From NCBI GenBank assembly GCA_028141885.1, contig JAOIQU010000003.1:4209-68208 (forward strand): DNA of 64,000 nt, given 5' to 3'. The notes under the pieces were generated by a model. It was not told the origin of the DNA and did no database searches. It saw only the letters and a list, made by a program, of their open reading frames with translations. Both the position numbers and the translations under genes were made by a program. Numbering within the stretch: the stretch's first letter is position 1; the number at the start of each line of letters is the position of its first letter. Of the stretch, positions 43,247-52,506 are shown piece after piece. The stretch comes from Flavobacteriales bacterium. Its GTDB lineage: Bacteria > Bacteroidota > Bacteroidia > Flavobacteriales > UA16.

Positions 43247-44422
43247 TTAAGCGTGCCACTCCTCGGCGACGCGACGGGCCTCTTGATCGGAAGCAATCAA
43301 GTCGTCAAGCGACGGCTTGGTTTGGTGACTGACTTTGCCCAAGGCGTGTTCCACGACACGGGGCAAGTCCAAAAATTCAATCTCGTCACGCATGAAGCGG
43401 GCGACAGCGATTTCGTTGGCGGCATTCAAAATGGCCGGAGCGTTGCCTCCCGCCCGCAGGGCGTCAAAGGCGAGGCCCAAATTGCGGAACGTCTTCACGT
43501 CGGGTTGCTCAAACGTCAACGACGGATGATCCATGAAGTTGAAACGCGGGAAGTCGTTGTTCAAGCGACGAGGATACGTCAGTGCGTATTGGATCGGCAA
43601 CTTCATGTCTGGCAACCCCAGCTGGGCTTTGATGCTGCCGTCGTCGAATTGCACGCAGCTGTGCACGATGCTCTGGGGGTGGACGACCACGTCGATCTGG
43701 TCAGGCGTGACGTCAAAGAGCCATTTGGCCTCGATGACCTCGAGCCCTTTGTTCATGAGCGATGCGCTGTCAATGGTGATTTTGGCGCCCATGTCCCAGT
43801 TGGGGTGTTTCAGGGCGTCTGCCTTGGTCACACCCGAAAGAGAATCGAGGGTGCGGCCTCGGAAGGGGCCGCCGGAAGCGGTCAAAATGACCTTTTCGAT
43901 GGGGTTGTGAAATTCGCCCACAAGGCACTGGTAGATCGCGCTGTGCTCCGAATCCACGGGGTGAATGTCCACGCCCTTGTTGCGCGCAGCCTTCATCACG
44001 AGTTCGCCGGCAACCACAAGGGTTTCCTTGTTGGCCAAGGCGATGTGTTTGCCGGCTTCGATGGCACGGAGCGTCGGCTTGAGACCCGCGGCGCCGACCA
44101 TGGCCGTCAGAACCATGTCGATGCCGTCGACTTCCACCACTTGTTCGAGCGCCTCGGCGCCACTGTACACTTTGATGCCGTCGTCAAACAGTGCGTCGTT
44201 GACCTGTTTCCACTTGCCGTCGTCGCCGATGACCACGGCGTTGGGCTTGAATTCTTTCGCTTGGGTAATGAGCAGGTCGGCGTTGCTGTGTGCGGACAGC
44301 ACTTCGACATGAAGCGCATCGCGCTGGTTGCGCACCACGTCCAGGGCCTGCGTACCGATGGACCCCGTGGATCCCAGGATGGCAATGCCACGTGTGGGCG
44401 ATTCATTTTCAGGTTGGCGCAT
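43247..44422 (-). CDS. dxr: 1-deoxy-D-xylulose-5-phosphate reductoisomerase
   Basis: 391 aa from ATG 44422. Second step of the MEP isoprenoid pathway (DXP to MEP, NADPH). The NADPH-binding GSTGSIG is at about residues 17-23. The metal/substrate site shows PVDSEHSAIYQCL, and ILTASGGPFRG and MNKGLEVIEAKWLF follow. The start overlaps the stop of the SufT-like gene by one base (TGATG). Third gene of the lysS-sufT-dxr unit. Confidence 0.96.
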   Translation of the reverse strand: MRQPENESPTRGIAILGSTGSIGTQALDVVRNQRDALHVEVLSAHSNADLLITQAKEFKPNAVVIGDDGKWKQVNDALFDDGIKVYSGAEALEQVVEVDGIDMVLTAMVGAAGLKPTLRAIEAGKHIALANKETLVVAGELVMKAARNKGVDIHPVDSEHSAIYQCLVGEFHNPIEKVILTASGGPFRGRTLDSLSGVTKADALKHPNWDMGAKITIDSASLMNKGLEVIEAKWLFDVTPDQIDVVVHPQSIVHSCVQFDDGSIKAQLGLPDMKLPIQYALTYPRRLNNDFPRFNFMDHPSLTFEQPDVKTFRNLGLAFDALRAGGNAPAILNAANEIAVARFMRDEIEFLDLPRVVEHALGKVSHQTKPSLDDLIASDQEARRVAEEWHA

Positions 44423-44742
44423 CACAGGAATCCAAGTTCTAATTTGGCCTCTTCACTCATCATGTCCTGGGTCCATGTTGGCTCAAACACAATGGTCACT
44501 TTGCAGCCTTTTGCGCCTTCCAAGGAAGCCACCTTGTTCTCCACATCCTGCGGCAAACTTTCTGCCACGGGGCAATTCGGTGACGTCAGCGTCATGTCGA
44601 TGTGGATGAACCCGCTTTCCTTCACGTTGATCTCATAAATCAACCCCAATTCGTAGATGTCGACGGGAATCTCTGGGTCGAAAATCGTCTTGACAATGTC
44701 AATGACATCTTGCTCAGACGGGATGGTTGCGGTTTCGCTCAT
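44422..44742 (-). CDS. MIP18/SufT-like iron-sulfur cluster assembly protein (DUF59)
   Basis: 106 aa from ATG 44742. A single MIP18-family domain: VIDIVKTIFDPEIPVDIYELGLIYEI, then the conserved Cys in LTSPNCPVAESLP (about residue 58). Such proteins help insert Fe-S clusters as part of SUF-type assembly. Here it is apart from a suf operon, sandwiched between lysS (4-nt overlap) and dxr (1-nt overlap). Notably, later MEP-pathway enzymes (IspG, IspH) are Fe-S proteins, which may explain the grouping with dxr; that link is inference. Confidence 0.9.
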   Translation of the reverse strand: MSETATIPSEQDVIDIVKTIFDPEIPVDIYELGLIYEINVKESGFIHIDMTLTSPNCPVAESLPQDVENKVASLEGAKGCKVTIVFEPTWTQDMMSEEAKLELGFL

Positions 44743-46463
44743 GACTCGGGATTCTCGGCGCTGGCGTACCAAGCACTTACTTCCTCAAGGCTAAGTGCAG
44801 CAAGGTCCAATTTGTTCTTCTTTCGGAAGCCGTTCAAGCGTTGGTGCACCTGAGTGGGCTTGGCTTCAAGCACGTCTTGCGGGGTTGTGAATCCAGCGGA
44901 AACGAGGTGCTCGGCCCACGCCTCAGGAACCCCCAGCGTGCTGAAGTCGGCTTCGCCGCCAGCTGTTTCGAACGATTCGGGGCGCATTTGGGGGAAGAAA
45001 AGGACTTCCTGGATGGACGTTTGGTTGGTCATCATCATGACTAGACGGTCGATGCCAATGCCGATGCCACTGGTCGGAGGCATGCCGTATTCCAATGCAC
45101 GAAGGAAATCGTGGTCGACGAACATGGCCTCGTCGTCGCCTCGCTCCGAAAGCTTGAGTTGATCTTCGAAGCGTGCCCGTTGGTCCAGCGGATCATTGAG
45201 CTCTGAGTAGGCGTTGGCAACTTCCGTGCCATTGATCATGAGCTCAAAGCGCTCCGTGTACCCAGGCTTGTCTCGATGCGCTTTGGTGAGCGGAGACATG
45301 TCCGTGGGGTAATCCATGATGAAGGTGGGCTGGATGTAATGGTGCTCACACTTCTCGCCAAAAAGCTCGTCAATCAGTTTGCCACGTCCCATGGAATCGT
45401 CGGTTTCAAGACCTTGAGCTTGGCACGCCTTCCGAAGCCCGTCTTCGTCGAGTCCGTCGATGTCCACCCCAGTGTGCTCAAGAATGGCATCGCGCATGGT
45501 GACGCGCGCATACGGTGGGGCAAAGTCAATGACGTGATCTCCGAGGGGAACCTGCGTGTTTCCGTGCACGGCCTGGGCGAGCTCTCCAAACAGATTTTCG
45601 GTGGTCTCCATCATCCAGTGGTAGTCCTGGTAGGCCACGTAGAGCTCCATGACCGTGAATTCCGGATTGTGCGTCCGGTCCATCCCTTCGTTTCGGAAGT
45701 TTCGACTGAATTCATAGACCCCTTCAAATCCTCCGACAATGAGACGCTTGAGATAGAGCTCATTGGCAATGCGGAGATAAAGCGGAATGTCGAGGGCGTT
45801 GTGATGCGTGATGAAGGGACGTGCAGCAGCGCCGCCAGGAATGCTTTGCAACACAGGCGTGTCCACTTCCATCCAGCCCTTGGCGTCGAAGGACTCTCGG
45901 ATTTTCCGGATGATGGTGGAACGGGCAACGAAGGTGTTTTTGACCTCCGGATTCACCACGAGGTCGACGTAACGCTGACGATAGCGGAGTTCAGGGTCGG
46001 TGAATGCATCGTGAACGTTGCCGTCTTCGTCGGTTTTGACTGCGGGCAGGGGCCGAATGGCTTTGCTCAAGACGGTGAGAGACGTCACTTTGACAGAAGG
46101 CTCGCCGACTTGGGTTTTGAAGGTCTCGCCCTCAATCCCAATGAAATCGCCGCGGTCCAAGAGCTTCTTGAACACGTCGTTGTAAATCGACTTGTCTTCG
46201 CCTGGGCACAGTTCATCTCGGTTGAGGTAAATCTGAAGGGTTCCCTCGTGGTCTTGCAACTCTGCAAAGGAGGCCTTCCCCATGATTCGTCGCGACATGA
46301 GTCTGCCTGCAAGCTTGACCTTGAGGCCCTCTTCGAAATTGGATTTCAAGGACGCACAGTGGTGAGTCACAGGAAATGCGGCCGCTGGATAAGGGTCGAT
46401 GCCGCGTGCACGAAGGGCATCCACGGAGGCGATGCGCTGGCGTTCTTGTTCACTACGAATCAT
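44739..46463 (-). CDS. lysS: Lysyl-tRNA synthetase, class II
   Basis: 574 aa from ATG 46463. An OB-fold anticodon-binding domain (about 55-150) precedes the class II core with motif 2 (FRNEGMDRTHNPEFT) and motif 3 (GIGIDRLVMMMT). About 70 C-terminal residues (EHLVSAGFTTPQDVLEAKPTQVHQRL onward) look like a helix-hairpin-helix add-on found in Bacteroidota LysS and absent from E. coli. The promoter box TACATTTG ends 5 nt before the ATG. The in-frame reading to 46502 is upstream of the box and rejected. Confidence 0.96.
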   Translation of the reverse strand: MIRSEQERQRIASVDALRARGIDPYPAAAFPVTHHCASLKSNFEEGLKVKLAGRLMSRRIMGKASFAELQDHEGTLQIYLNRDELCPGEDKSIYNDVFKKLLDRGDFIGIEGETFKTQVGEPSVKVTSLTVLSKAIRPLPAVKTDEDGNVHDAFTDPELRYRQRYVDLVVNPEVKNTFVARSTIIRKIRESFDAKGWMEVDTPVLQSIPGGAAARPFITHHNALDIPLYLRIANELYLKRLIVGGFEGVYEFSRNFRNEGMDRTHNPEFTVMELYVAYQDYHWMMETTENLFGELAQAVHGNTQVPLGDHVIDFAPPYARVTMRDAILEHTGVDIDGLDEDGLRKACQAQGLETDDSMGRGKLIDELFGEKCEHHYIQPTFIMDYPTDMSPLTKAHRDKPGYTERFELMINGTEVANAYSELNDPLDQRARFEDQLKLSERGDDEAMFVDHDFLRALEYGMPPTSGIGIGIDRLVMMMTNQTSIQEVLFFPQMRPESFETAGGEADFSTLGVPEAWAEHLVSAGFTTPQDVLEAKPTQVHQRLNGFRKKNKLDLAALSLEEVSAWYASAENPES

Positions 46464-46468
46464 GTGTT

Positions 46469-46476
46469 CAAATGTA
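46469..46476 (-). promoter_or_regulatory. -7 box TACATTTG, 5 nt before lysS
   Basis: On the minus strand TACATTTG-AACAC-ATG, a full TAnnTTTG match. A TTG lies 23 nt upstream as a possible -33 element. Confidence 0.6.
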
Positions 46477-46512
46477 CGGCCACAGCCACTGGGAGAGGAC
46501 AAAGAGTATCCT

Positions 46513-46520
46513 TAGGTTTG
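46513..46520 (+). promoter_or_regulatory. -7 box TAGGTTTG of the TonB-dependent receptor gene
   Basis: TAGGTTTG, a full match, 44 nt before ATG 46565. One of the few units here with a normal leader. Confidence 0.55.
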
Positions 46521-46564
46521 TGCCGAACCGAAGGCTGGAAAGCCTAGAGAATGAACTGAAATTC

Positions 46565-48646
46565 ATGAACACCCAACCGATTCGAATCACGACCGCGCTG
46601 TTGATGGTTTGGGCAGTGGCCTTTGTTGGAATTGCTCAAACGTCCATGACGGTCGACACCACAGCCATTCAAGCGGCTCCCGTGACGGGGAGTTTGGCGA
46701 AAACGTTGCCCCAAAAAGCGCCTCGCGCTCTTGTCATCATTGGCCAAGAGGAAGTGGCTCAAACCGCGGCCTCGTCCATCGCAGACGTGCTGGAGTCCAT
46801 CCCTGGGGTGGACGTTCGTGCCCGAGGACCCTTTGGCATCCAAACGGACCTCAGCGTTCGAGGGGGAACGTTCAATCAAACGGCCTTGTGGGTTGACGGC
46901 ATCCGTTGGAGCGCACCGCACACGGACCATCACTTGCTGAATCTGCCATTGGACCCAGAGGACATCACGAGGGTAGAGGTGATTCGAGGCGGCGCCACGA
47001 GTGCTTTGGGCACAGGAGCCATGACCGGCGCTGTGGCCTTGACCGCAGGTCCGTCGTTCCAAGACGGCACGACCGTCATTGCAGAAACGGGCACCAACAA
47101 TTGGGCCCGTGCCAAAGTGACCACGGATTTTGGCACTGAGCGTGGCGCTTCGAACGTGCGGAGACATCGGATCTCGGCAAGTCGAGCCTCGACGGATGGG
47201 ACCTTGGGTGCAGACACCAACACCGATGCGGACATGACGCGCATGCGCTACTCAGGATTGCTCTCCGGGAAATGGGGGTCGCTTCGAACCAGCCTCGGCT
47301 ACGCAGACAAGGCCTTTGGCGCCCTCAATTTCTACACCGATAGGTTCCCCAACCAATTTGAGAAGACGAGGACCATCCAGGGCCAAACCATGTTCGCCCG
47401 TTCCAAGCGAAACGTCAAAATTGAGGCAGGATTGCATCACCGCACCCACGTGGACGAATTCCAATTGTACCGCGAAGGCGAAGGGTTCTACCAGTACACT
47501 GACGACAATTACCTCGTGCTGGGCGAAGACACAGCTGGGGTCTACCGGGTAGACGGCGTGACCCAGAAAGATTCCCTGACGGGAAGAACCATCATTTGGT
47601 ACCAAGCCCCCAACAACCACATCAGCCACACCACAGGTGGGCGCGCCATGATTCGCGTGGCCTCCTACCTCGGCGAAACGTTCGCAAGCATTGACACGCG
47701 CAGGGAATTCATCAAGAGCAACCTCCTTGGCGTCGACAGCTTGGGGGACGACGAGGGCGTTTACCGAAGGGCGGATGTGCGCTTGAACACCGACATCTCG
47801 TTGGGCCATCGTTCGGAGTTTGGGCCCATGGCGTTGTCGGCGACGGCGGCGTGGAACGTGAACTCCATGTTTGGGATGAGGTTCGTTCCTGGCGCGGAGC
47901 TCACCGTGAACATGGCCGAAGACGGTTCGTCCATCCTGTTCGTTTCTGCGAACCGTTCCGTGAGGCACCCCTCCTACACCAACCTCTACTACACCCTTGG
48001 AGGTGCCGTGGGCAGCCGTGATTTGCAACCTGAAATGGCAGACCAAATCGAGACGGGTGTCCGCTTGAGCCTCCTTGACGATGCCGCGGTGGGAATCCAA
48101 TTCGAGCAAGCCTTTTTCCAAAGACAAGGCAGCGACATGATCGATTGGGCGACGCCCAATGGGAGCGACACCACGTTTGCCATCAATCTGAGGTCCGTGA
48201 CCTTCACGGGTTTGGAATCGGTGGTGACCTTCATGCCAAGGCGCGAGCAAGAGGGAGATTGGAAGCTTCGGTATGGACGTTTGGGCTTTTCCACGATGGA
48301 AGCCAGCGAGACGAGTGCAGGGTTTGAGAGCAACTACCTTCTCGATTTCTTACAGACCAAAATCGATGCCTCTGCCGGGGTCACAGTGCCAGGAGACATT
48401 CGCGTTGACGGACGGTGGAGCTACCAAGACCGAATCGGCGGCTATTACAACGCCGCGTTGGGAGAGGAGGTTGAGTTTGAACCTTTCTCGCTGGTTTCGG
48501 TGACTGCGAGTCGACGCTTCTGGGAGAACAAGGTGAGGGCATATGCAAGGGTAGACAACGCCTTGGACCGCACGGTGGTGGACCTTGGAAACGTCCAGCA
48601 ACCTGGCCGGTGGTGGCGCTTGGGTGTGGCGTACACCTTCAAGTGA
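46565..48646 (+). CDS. TonB-dependent outer-membrane receptor (BtuB/CirA-like)
   Basis: 693 aa from ATG 46565. The signal peptide ends at about GIAQ (residue 25). The plug domain (about 50-165) includes SIADVLESIPGVDVRARGPFGIQTDLSVRGGTFNQT and ITRVEVIRGGATSALGTGAMTGAV. The rest is a beta-barrel ending RWWRLGVAYTFK with a terminal Phe-Lys. It lacks the CarboxypepD and SusD partners of a polysaccharide locus, so it is more likely a vitamin or siderophore type; the ligand is unknown. Confidence 0.92.
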   Translation: MNTQPIRITTALLMVWAVAFVGIAQTSMTVDTTAIQAAPVTGSLAKTLPQKAPRALVIIGQEEVAQTAASSIADVLESIPGVDVRARGPFGIQTDLSVRGGTFNQTALWVDGIRWSAPHTDHHLLNLPLDPEDITRVEVIRGGATSALGTGAMTGAVALTAGPSFQDGTTVIAETGTNNWARAKVTTDFGTERGASNVRRHRISASRASTDGTLGADTNTDADMTRMRYSGLLSGKWGSLRTSLGYADKAFGALNFYTDRFPNQFEKTRTIQGQTMFARSKRNVKIEAGLHHRTHVDEFQLYREGEGFYQYTDDNYLVLGEDTAGVYRVDGVTQKDSLTGRTIIWYQAPNNHISHTTGGRAMIRVASYLGETFASIDTRREFIKSNLLGVDSLGDDEGVYRRADVRLNTDISLGHRSEFGPMALSATAAWNVNSMFGMRFVPGAELTVNMAEDGSSILFVSANRSVRHPSYTNLYYTLGGAVGSRDLQPEMADQIETGVRLSLLDDAAVGIQFEQAFFQRQGSDMIDWATPNGSDTTFAINLRSVTFTGLESVVTFMPRREQEGDWKLRYGRLGFSTMEASETSAGFESNYLLDFLQTKIDASAGVTVPGDIRVDGRWSYQDRIGGYYNAALGEEVEFEPFSLVSVTASRRFWENKVRAYARVDNALDRTVVDLGNVQQPGRWWRLGVAYTFK

Positions 48647-48653
48647 TTCTTGC

Positions 48654-48661
48654 GACCTTTG
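48654..48661 (+). promoter_or_regulatory. -7-like box GACCTTTG, 4 nt before the sugar-phosphate isomerase
   Basis: GACCTTTG-AGTC-ATG, the same sequence and spacing as the box upstream of hemW. Confidence 0.45.
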
Positions 48662-48665
48662 AGTC

Positions 48666-49670
48666 ATGGCTGAAAGCAAGGACATGACGGACATGCGCGC
48701 GCTCATCGCGTCATTGCGAGACCAAATGGCCGAAGCACTCTCGGTGTCCGTCGAACGGCCGCCATCGTCGAACGGGCCGTTTCGTGGAGTTGTGGTGCTG
48801 GGCATGGGCGGAAGCGGCATTGGCGGGGCCATTTTGGCCGACATGTTGCGTGAAGGGTGCCCCATGCCATTCATGGCCGTCTCCGACCAAACCCTTCCAG
48901 GCTGGGTGGATTCGTCGTGTTTGGTGGTGGCGTCGAGTTACTCCGGGAACACGGAAGAAACGCTCGCCGCACTTGGCGAGGCGGTGGGGCGAGGTTGCAC
49001 CATCGCCGCAGTGACGTCGGGCGGAACGCTGAAAGCGCGGGCAGACGAACGAGGTTGGCCCACCGTGAACATGCCAGGCGGCCAGCCTCCGCGCTCTCAA
49101 TTCGGTCGATCTTTTCTAGGCCTGTGCACCTTGATGCATGCCTACGACGTGTTAAGCACGGAGGATTGGGCGCAGTTGAAGGATGCGGCGGCCTCGTTGG
49201 ATGGCGACTCGACGTCCCTCCGTGGCGAGGCGTTGGCGAAAGCGGTAGAAGGAAAGCGCACCTTCCTCTACGGCGACACCCCCATGCGTGGATTGTTGAC
49301 CCGATGGAGACAGCAACTGAACGAAAACAGCAAACTTTTCGCGAACGTGGAGGTCTTCCCCGAAATGAACCACAACGAATTGGTGGGGTGGGAATCGGGA
49401 GACGAGGAATGTGTTGCAGTGCTGGTCCGGATGCCCGGTGACCACGCCCGAACTCAGCTTCGGATGGACATCACGGCGAAGATCTTCCAAGACCAAGGGG
49501 CGGACGTCATCGAAGTCGAACCCGACGGCCCCAACCGCTGGGCGCAGCTCTTGGATGCGGTCTGGGTCGGCGATTGGATGTCCCTGATTCTTGCAGAGCG
49601 CGCGGATGTGGACCCTGTGGACATTCGGTTCATCGACCACCTCAAAACCACCCTCGCGCAGCACACATGA
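48666..49670 (+). CDS. Bifunctional phosphoglucose/phosphomannose isomerase
   Basis: 334 aa. SIS-domain sugar isomerase. The N-terminal SIS domain has VVLGMGGSGIGGAIL (about residues 40-54) and SSYSGNTEETLAAL (about 90-103). The C-terminal part carries EMNHNELVGWE, a signature of the archaeal-type PGI/PMI family. It interconverts Glc-6-P or Man-6-P with Fru-6-P. ATG 48666 follows a short-gap promoter box; lipB overlaps its end by 4 nt. Confidence 0.93.
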   Translation: MAESKDMTDMRALIASLRDQMAEALSVSVERPPSSNGPFRGVVVLGMGGSGIGGAILADMLREGCPMPFMAVSDQTLPGWVDSSCLVVASSYSGNTEETLAALGEAVGRGCTIAAVTSGGTLKARADERGWPTVNMPGGQPPRSQFGRSFLGLCTLMHAYDVLSTEDWAQLKDAAASLDGDSTSLRGEALAKAVEGKRTFLYGDTPMRGLLTRWRQQLNENSKLFANVEVFPEMNHNELVGWESGDEECVAVLVRMPGDHARTQLRMDITAKIFQDQGADVIEVEPDGPNRWAQLLDAVWVGDWMSLILAERADVDPVDIRFIDHLKTTLAQHT

Positions 49671-50404
49671 CCCGTCAGGTTCAGATCCGCAACCTCGGAG
49701 TCATGGACTACAAGCCTTGCTGGGATCTTCAAGAGGAGGTCTTCCAGGGCATGGTCAAGGCCAAAATCGCGCGCCGCAACGCCGGCCTTTCCCCCACCGA
49801 TCCAGGTCCCGAGGGCGCCCCGGAATTGGCCCTGCCAGAGTCGAAGTTGTTTTGGGTGGAGCACCCGCACGTGTTGACACTGGGCAAAAGCGGTGCCGCG
49901 GCCAATGTGGTCGCGCCGCCCGAACGGTTGGCCGAGCTGGGCGTCCAGTACTTTCCCATCAATCGAGGAGGTGACATCACTTACCACGGGCCGGGTCAAT
50001 TGGTGGGGTATCCGATTTTGGACCTCGACCAGTTTTTCACGGACATCCACAAATACTTGCGGTTTTTGGAGGAGACGGTCATCTTGACGTGTGCAGAGTA
50101 TGGAGTCGAGGCTGGCAGAATCGAAGGATTGACGGGGGTTTGGATCGACCCTGAATCGGGGCCACGGGCGAGGAAGATTTGTGCGTTTGGGGTCAAATGC
50201 AGCCGCTGGGTGACGATGCACGGCTTGGCGCTGAATGTGAACACTGACCTGGACTTTTTCAATTTGATCGTGCCTTGCGGCATTGCCGATCGAGGCGTGA
50301 CGTCGTTGGCAAGGGAGGTGGGCCGGCCTGTCGACATGGACGAGGTCAGAGCGCACATGACCCGTCACATGTCCCAGCTTTTTGAGTGGGAACGCGTGGA
50401 TTGA
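49667..50404 (+). CDS. lipB: Octanoyl-[acyl carrier protein]:protein transferase LipB
   Basis: 245 aa from ATG 49667. Transfers octanoate to lipoyl domains as the first step of lipoate synthesis. Motifs: GGDITYHGPGQLVGYPIL (about 101-118), KICAFGVKCSRWVTMHGLALN with catalytic Lys177, and IVPCGI with catalytic Cys204. A Pro-rich insertion near residues 40-55 is seen. ATG overlaps the isomerase stop by 4 nt; the in-frame start at 49574 is inside that gene. Confidence 0.95.
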   Translation: MTRQVQIRNLGVMDYKPCWDLQEEVFQGMVKAKIARRNAGLSPTDPGPEGAPELALPESKLFWVEHPHVLTLGKSGAAANVVAPPERLAELGVQYFPINRGGDITYHGPGQLVGYPILDLDQFFTDIHKYLRFLEETVILTCAEYGVEAGRIEGLTGVWIDPESGPRARKICAFGVKCSRWVTMHGLALNVNTDLDFFNLIVPCGIADRGVTSLAREVGRPVDMDEVRAHMTRHMSQLFEWERVD

Positions 50405-50458
50405 GCACCAATCGGGGTCCTTTGTCCCGACCTTCGACGGGCCAAACCCTTGTTCCCC

Positions 50459-51619
50459 ATGAAATCCACTTTGCGCGCCATTGCGGCCTTCGTCTTGGCC
50501 GCAGTTCTGTTGTCTTACCTGACTAACTACGACTATTTGTGGGGGGGCATTCGGGAGACGTGGTTGCGTGGTTGGGAAAATGCCCAAATCGACGACCTCC
50601 CTTTCCGAGATCACGTTCGGACCATCCCTGCGTCTTCGAATCCCCAGCCATGGCCGGAGGGTCCCAACTGGGATCAGGTGGCACCTGACGAGGACGGCAG
50701 GACTTGGCTTGAGAACAGCAAGACGGCCAGCTTTTTGGTCATCCAGAATGACAGCGTGGTGTACGAATCGTACTTCAAAGGCCACGACGTTACGACCCTG
50801 ACGAATTCCTTTTCAATGGTCAAATCAATCACGGCCATGGCTGTGGGTCTTGCCGTGAATCGTGGGCTTGTCGACGAGCAGGCGCGGTTGTCAGAATATC
50901 TTCCCCGTTTCGCAGAGGGAGAAAATGCGGATCTGACGGTGCAGGAAGTGCTTCAAATGCGCAGCAACATTCCCTTTGGGGAGAGTTACAAGGACCCTTT
51001 TGGCTTCCAGGCCAAGGCGTATTACCGCGACGACAACCGCACGTTGCTTGAGCCATATCGCGTGGAGGGAACTCCTGGCACGACCTTCCACTACCAAGGC
51101 GGGAACACCATGTTGCTGGCTGAGGTGCTGGACCAGGTGCGCGACGGCAACCTCAGTAATGACATTGCTAATGGCTTGTGGGAGCAAATGGGTGCGGAAC
51201 ACGACGCGTTTTGGGGCCTTGATGGCGATCCTTCAGAGGGGGCTGTGGAGCGATCCTTTGCCCAGTACTATGCGACGACCCGGGACTTTGCGCGGTTTGG
51301 CCAACTCTTGCTTGACACGGGCGCCTGGAAAGGCCAGCAATTGCTTCCCCGGGATTTCACGGAGCGCATGATCACCCCCATTGAACGGTTGACCGACGAG
51401 GTGGACACGGATTTTTACGGATACCAAATCTGGTTGGGCACCACAGACGACGGTTTGCCCTTCTCCATGTTGGAAGGGTTGAGGGGCCAAATGGTCATCT
51501 CCCTTCCCGACCTCGACATGGTCGTGGTGCGTACGGGTTACGACAAGCTCAAGGCCAAAAAACGCGACTTGCCCGTGGACACGTACACGGTCATCGACGT
51601 GGCGCGCCGGCTCCAATGA
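50459..51619 (+). CDS. Serine hydrolase of the beta-lactamase / penicillin-binding-like family
   Basis: 386 aa from ATG 50459. One N-terminal membrane helix or signal anchor (about 5-20) precedes a beta-lactamase-type (class C/esterase-like) domain. The SxxK motif is SMVK (Ser119, Lys122), followed by GTTFHYQGGNTMLLAEVL with the Tyr-x-Gly/Asn-like second motif. It could be an esterase, a D-amino-acid peptidase or a carboxypeptidase; nothing here decides. It precedes the LytTR regulator gene. Confidence 0.88.
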   Translation: MKSTLRAIAAFVLAAVLLSYLTNYDYLWGGIRETWLRGWENAQIDDLPFRDHVRTIPASSNPQPWPEGPNWDQVAPDEDGRTWLENSKTASFLVIQNDSVVYESYFKGHDVTTLTNSFSMVKSITAMAVGLAVNRGLVDEQARLSEYLPRFAEGENADLTVQEVLQMRSNIPFGESYKDPFGFQAKAYYRDDNRTLLEPYRVEGTPGTTFHYQGGNTMLLAEVLDQVRDGNLSNDIANGLWEQMGAEHDAFWGLDGDPSEGAVERSFAQYYATTRDFARFGQLLLDTGAWKGQQLLPRDFTERMITPIERLTDEVDTDFYGYQIWLGTTDDGLPFSMLEGLRGQMVISLPDLDMVVVRTGYDKLKAKKRDLPVDTYTVIDVARRLQ

Positions 51620-51652
51620 GCAGTTCGAATGGGGCCTTTTCACATAACCTTC

Positions 51653-51695
51653 AACGGTTACAAACCGAGCCCTGACGCTTGTGAACAGTCACAAA
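51653..51695 (+). promoter_or_regulatory. Direct repeat upstream of the LytTR regulator: candidate operator
   Basis: AACGGTTACAAA (51653-51664) and AACAGTCACAAA (51684-51695) match at 10 of 12 bases and start 31 bp apart, about three helical turns. LytTR domains typically bind pairs of direct repeats. The second copy overlaps an inverted repeat TTGTGA-ACAG-TCACAA (51679-51694) and the first an inverted repeat TAACC-N6-GGTTA (51645-51660), so another factor is possible. Confidence 0.45.
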
Positions 51696-51740
51696 GGGTA
51701 AAGCCAAGACGCGATTTTCTTGGGTTCAAACCGCACGACC

Positions 51741-52481
51741 ATGCTTCGACAACTTCATGCCCTCGTCGTGGACGACGAGCCCCATTGCCGAGACCTTTTG
51801 TGTCGCCAAATCGGCAGGACTTGCCCCTCCATCACCGTCATTCAAACCGCATCCAGCGCCAAAGAGGCGGAACGCTTGATTCAAGAATTGGCGCCAGATG
51901 TGGTCTTCATGGACATCCACATGCCCCACAAGACGGGATTGGATTTGCTCGAGTCGTTGGAGTCTCGCGGCTTCTATTTGGTTTTCACCACTGCGTTTGA
52001 TCGCTACGCCGTTGAAGCCTTGCGCAAGCAGGCGTTTGATTACCTCTTGAAACCCATCAACCGGGACGATTTGAAGGCGTGTACCCGACGCATTCTCATG
52101 CATTTTTACCACCATCGGGTCCCCGGTGAAGGCGCGCTTTCGCCAGCCATGAAAAGGTTGGAAATTCTCACCTTGGGCAAGCGGCATTTTGTCCGCCATC
52201 GGGACATTGTGCATGTTCAAGCGGAGGGCAGTTTCACCACCCTACATTTGGCCAGCGGCAGGCGCATCACCATGAGCAAAAACTTGAAGCGGGTGGAGGA
52301 AATGCTTGACAACGACATGTTCTTCAGGCCCCACAACAGTCACCTCGTTCAATTGGAGCGGGTGGAGGCATGCAATTACAGAGACAACACCGTCGTGCTG
52401 GACACGGGCGCGGTGGTGCCCATGGCGGTGCGCAAGAGGGAAGCGCTGAAGCAGCGTTTGTCCTTGTTGATGTCAGCATAG
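51741..52481 (+). CDS. LytTR-family response regulator
   Basis: 246 aa from ATG 51741. The N-terminal receiver domain has the acidic pocket VVDDEP (Asp11, Asp12) and phospho-acceptor Asp58 in VFMDIHMP; Lys in LLKPI is near residue 107. The C-terminal LytTR DNA-binding domain (about 145-245) contains ILTLGKRHFVRHRDIVHVQAEGSFTTLHL and FFRPHNSHLVQLERV. No LytS-type histidine kinase is adjacent, so it is an orphan here. The in-frame start at 51720 adds seven unsupported residues. Repeats upstream may be its own operator. Confidence 0.93.
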   Translation: MLRQLHALVVDDEPHCRDLLCRQIGRTCPSITVIQTASSAKEAERLIQELAPDVVFMDIHMPHKTGLDLLESLESRGFYLVFTTAFDRYAVEALRKQAFDYLLKPINRDDLKACTRRILMHFYHHRVPGEGALSPAMKRLEILTLGKRHFVRHRDIVHVQAEGSFTTLHLASGRRITMSKNLKRVEEMLDNDMFFRPHNSHLVQLERVEACNYRDNTVVLDTGAVVPMAVRKREALKQRLSLLMSA

Positions 52482-52506
52482 TTGGGTTGGCGCTGGTGGC
52501 GGGGGC

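Noticed and set aside
51679..51694. CRP-like palindrome TTGTGA-ACAG-TCACAA
   Set aside because: The spacer is 4 bp, whereas a classical CRP site (TGTGA-N6-TCACA) needs 6, so I do not call it a CRP site; reported only as part of the operator region.
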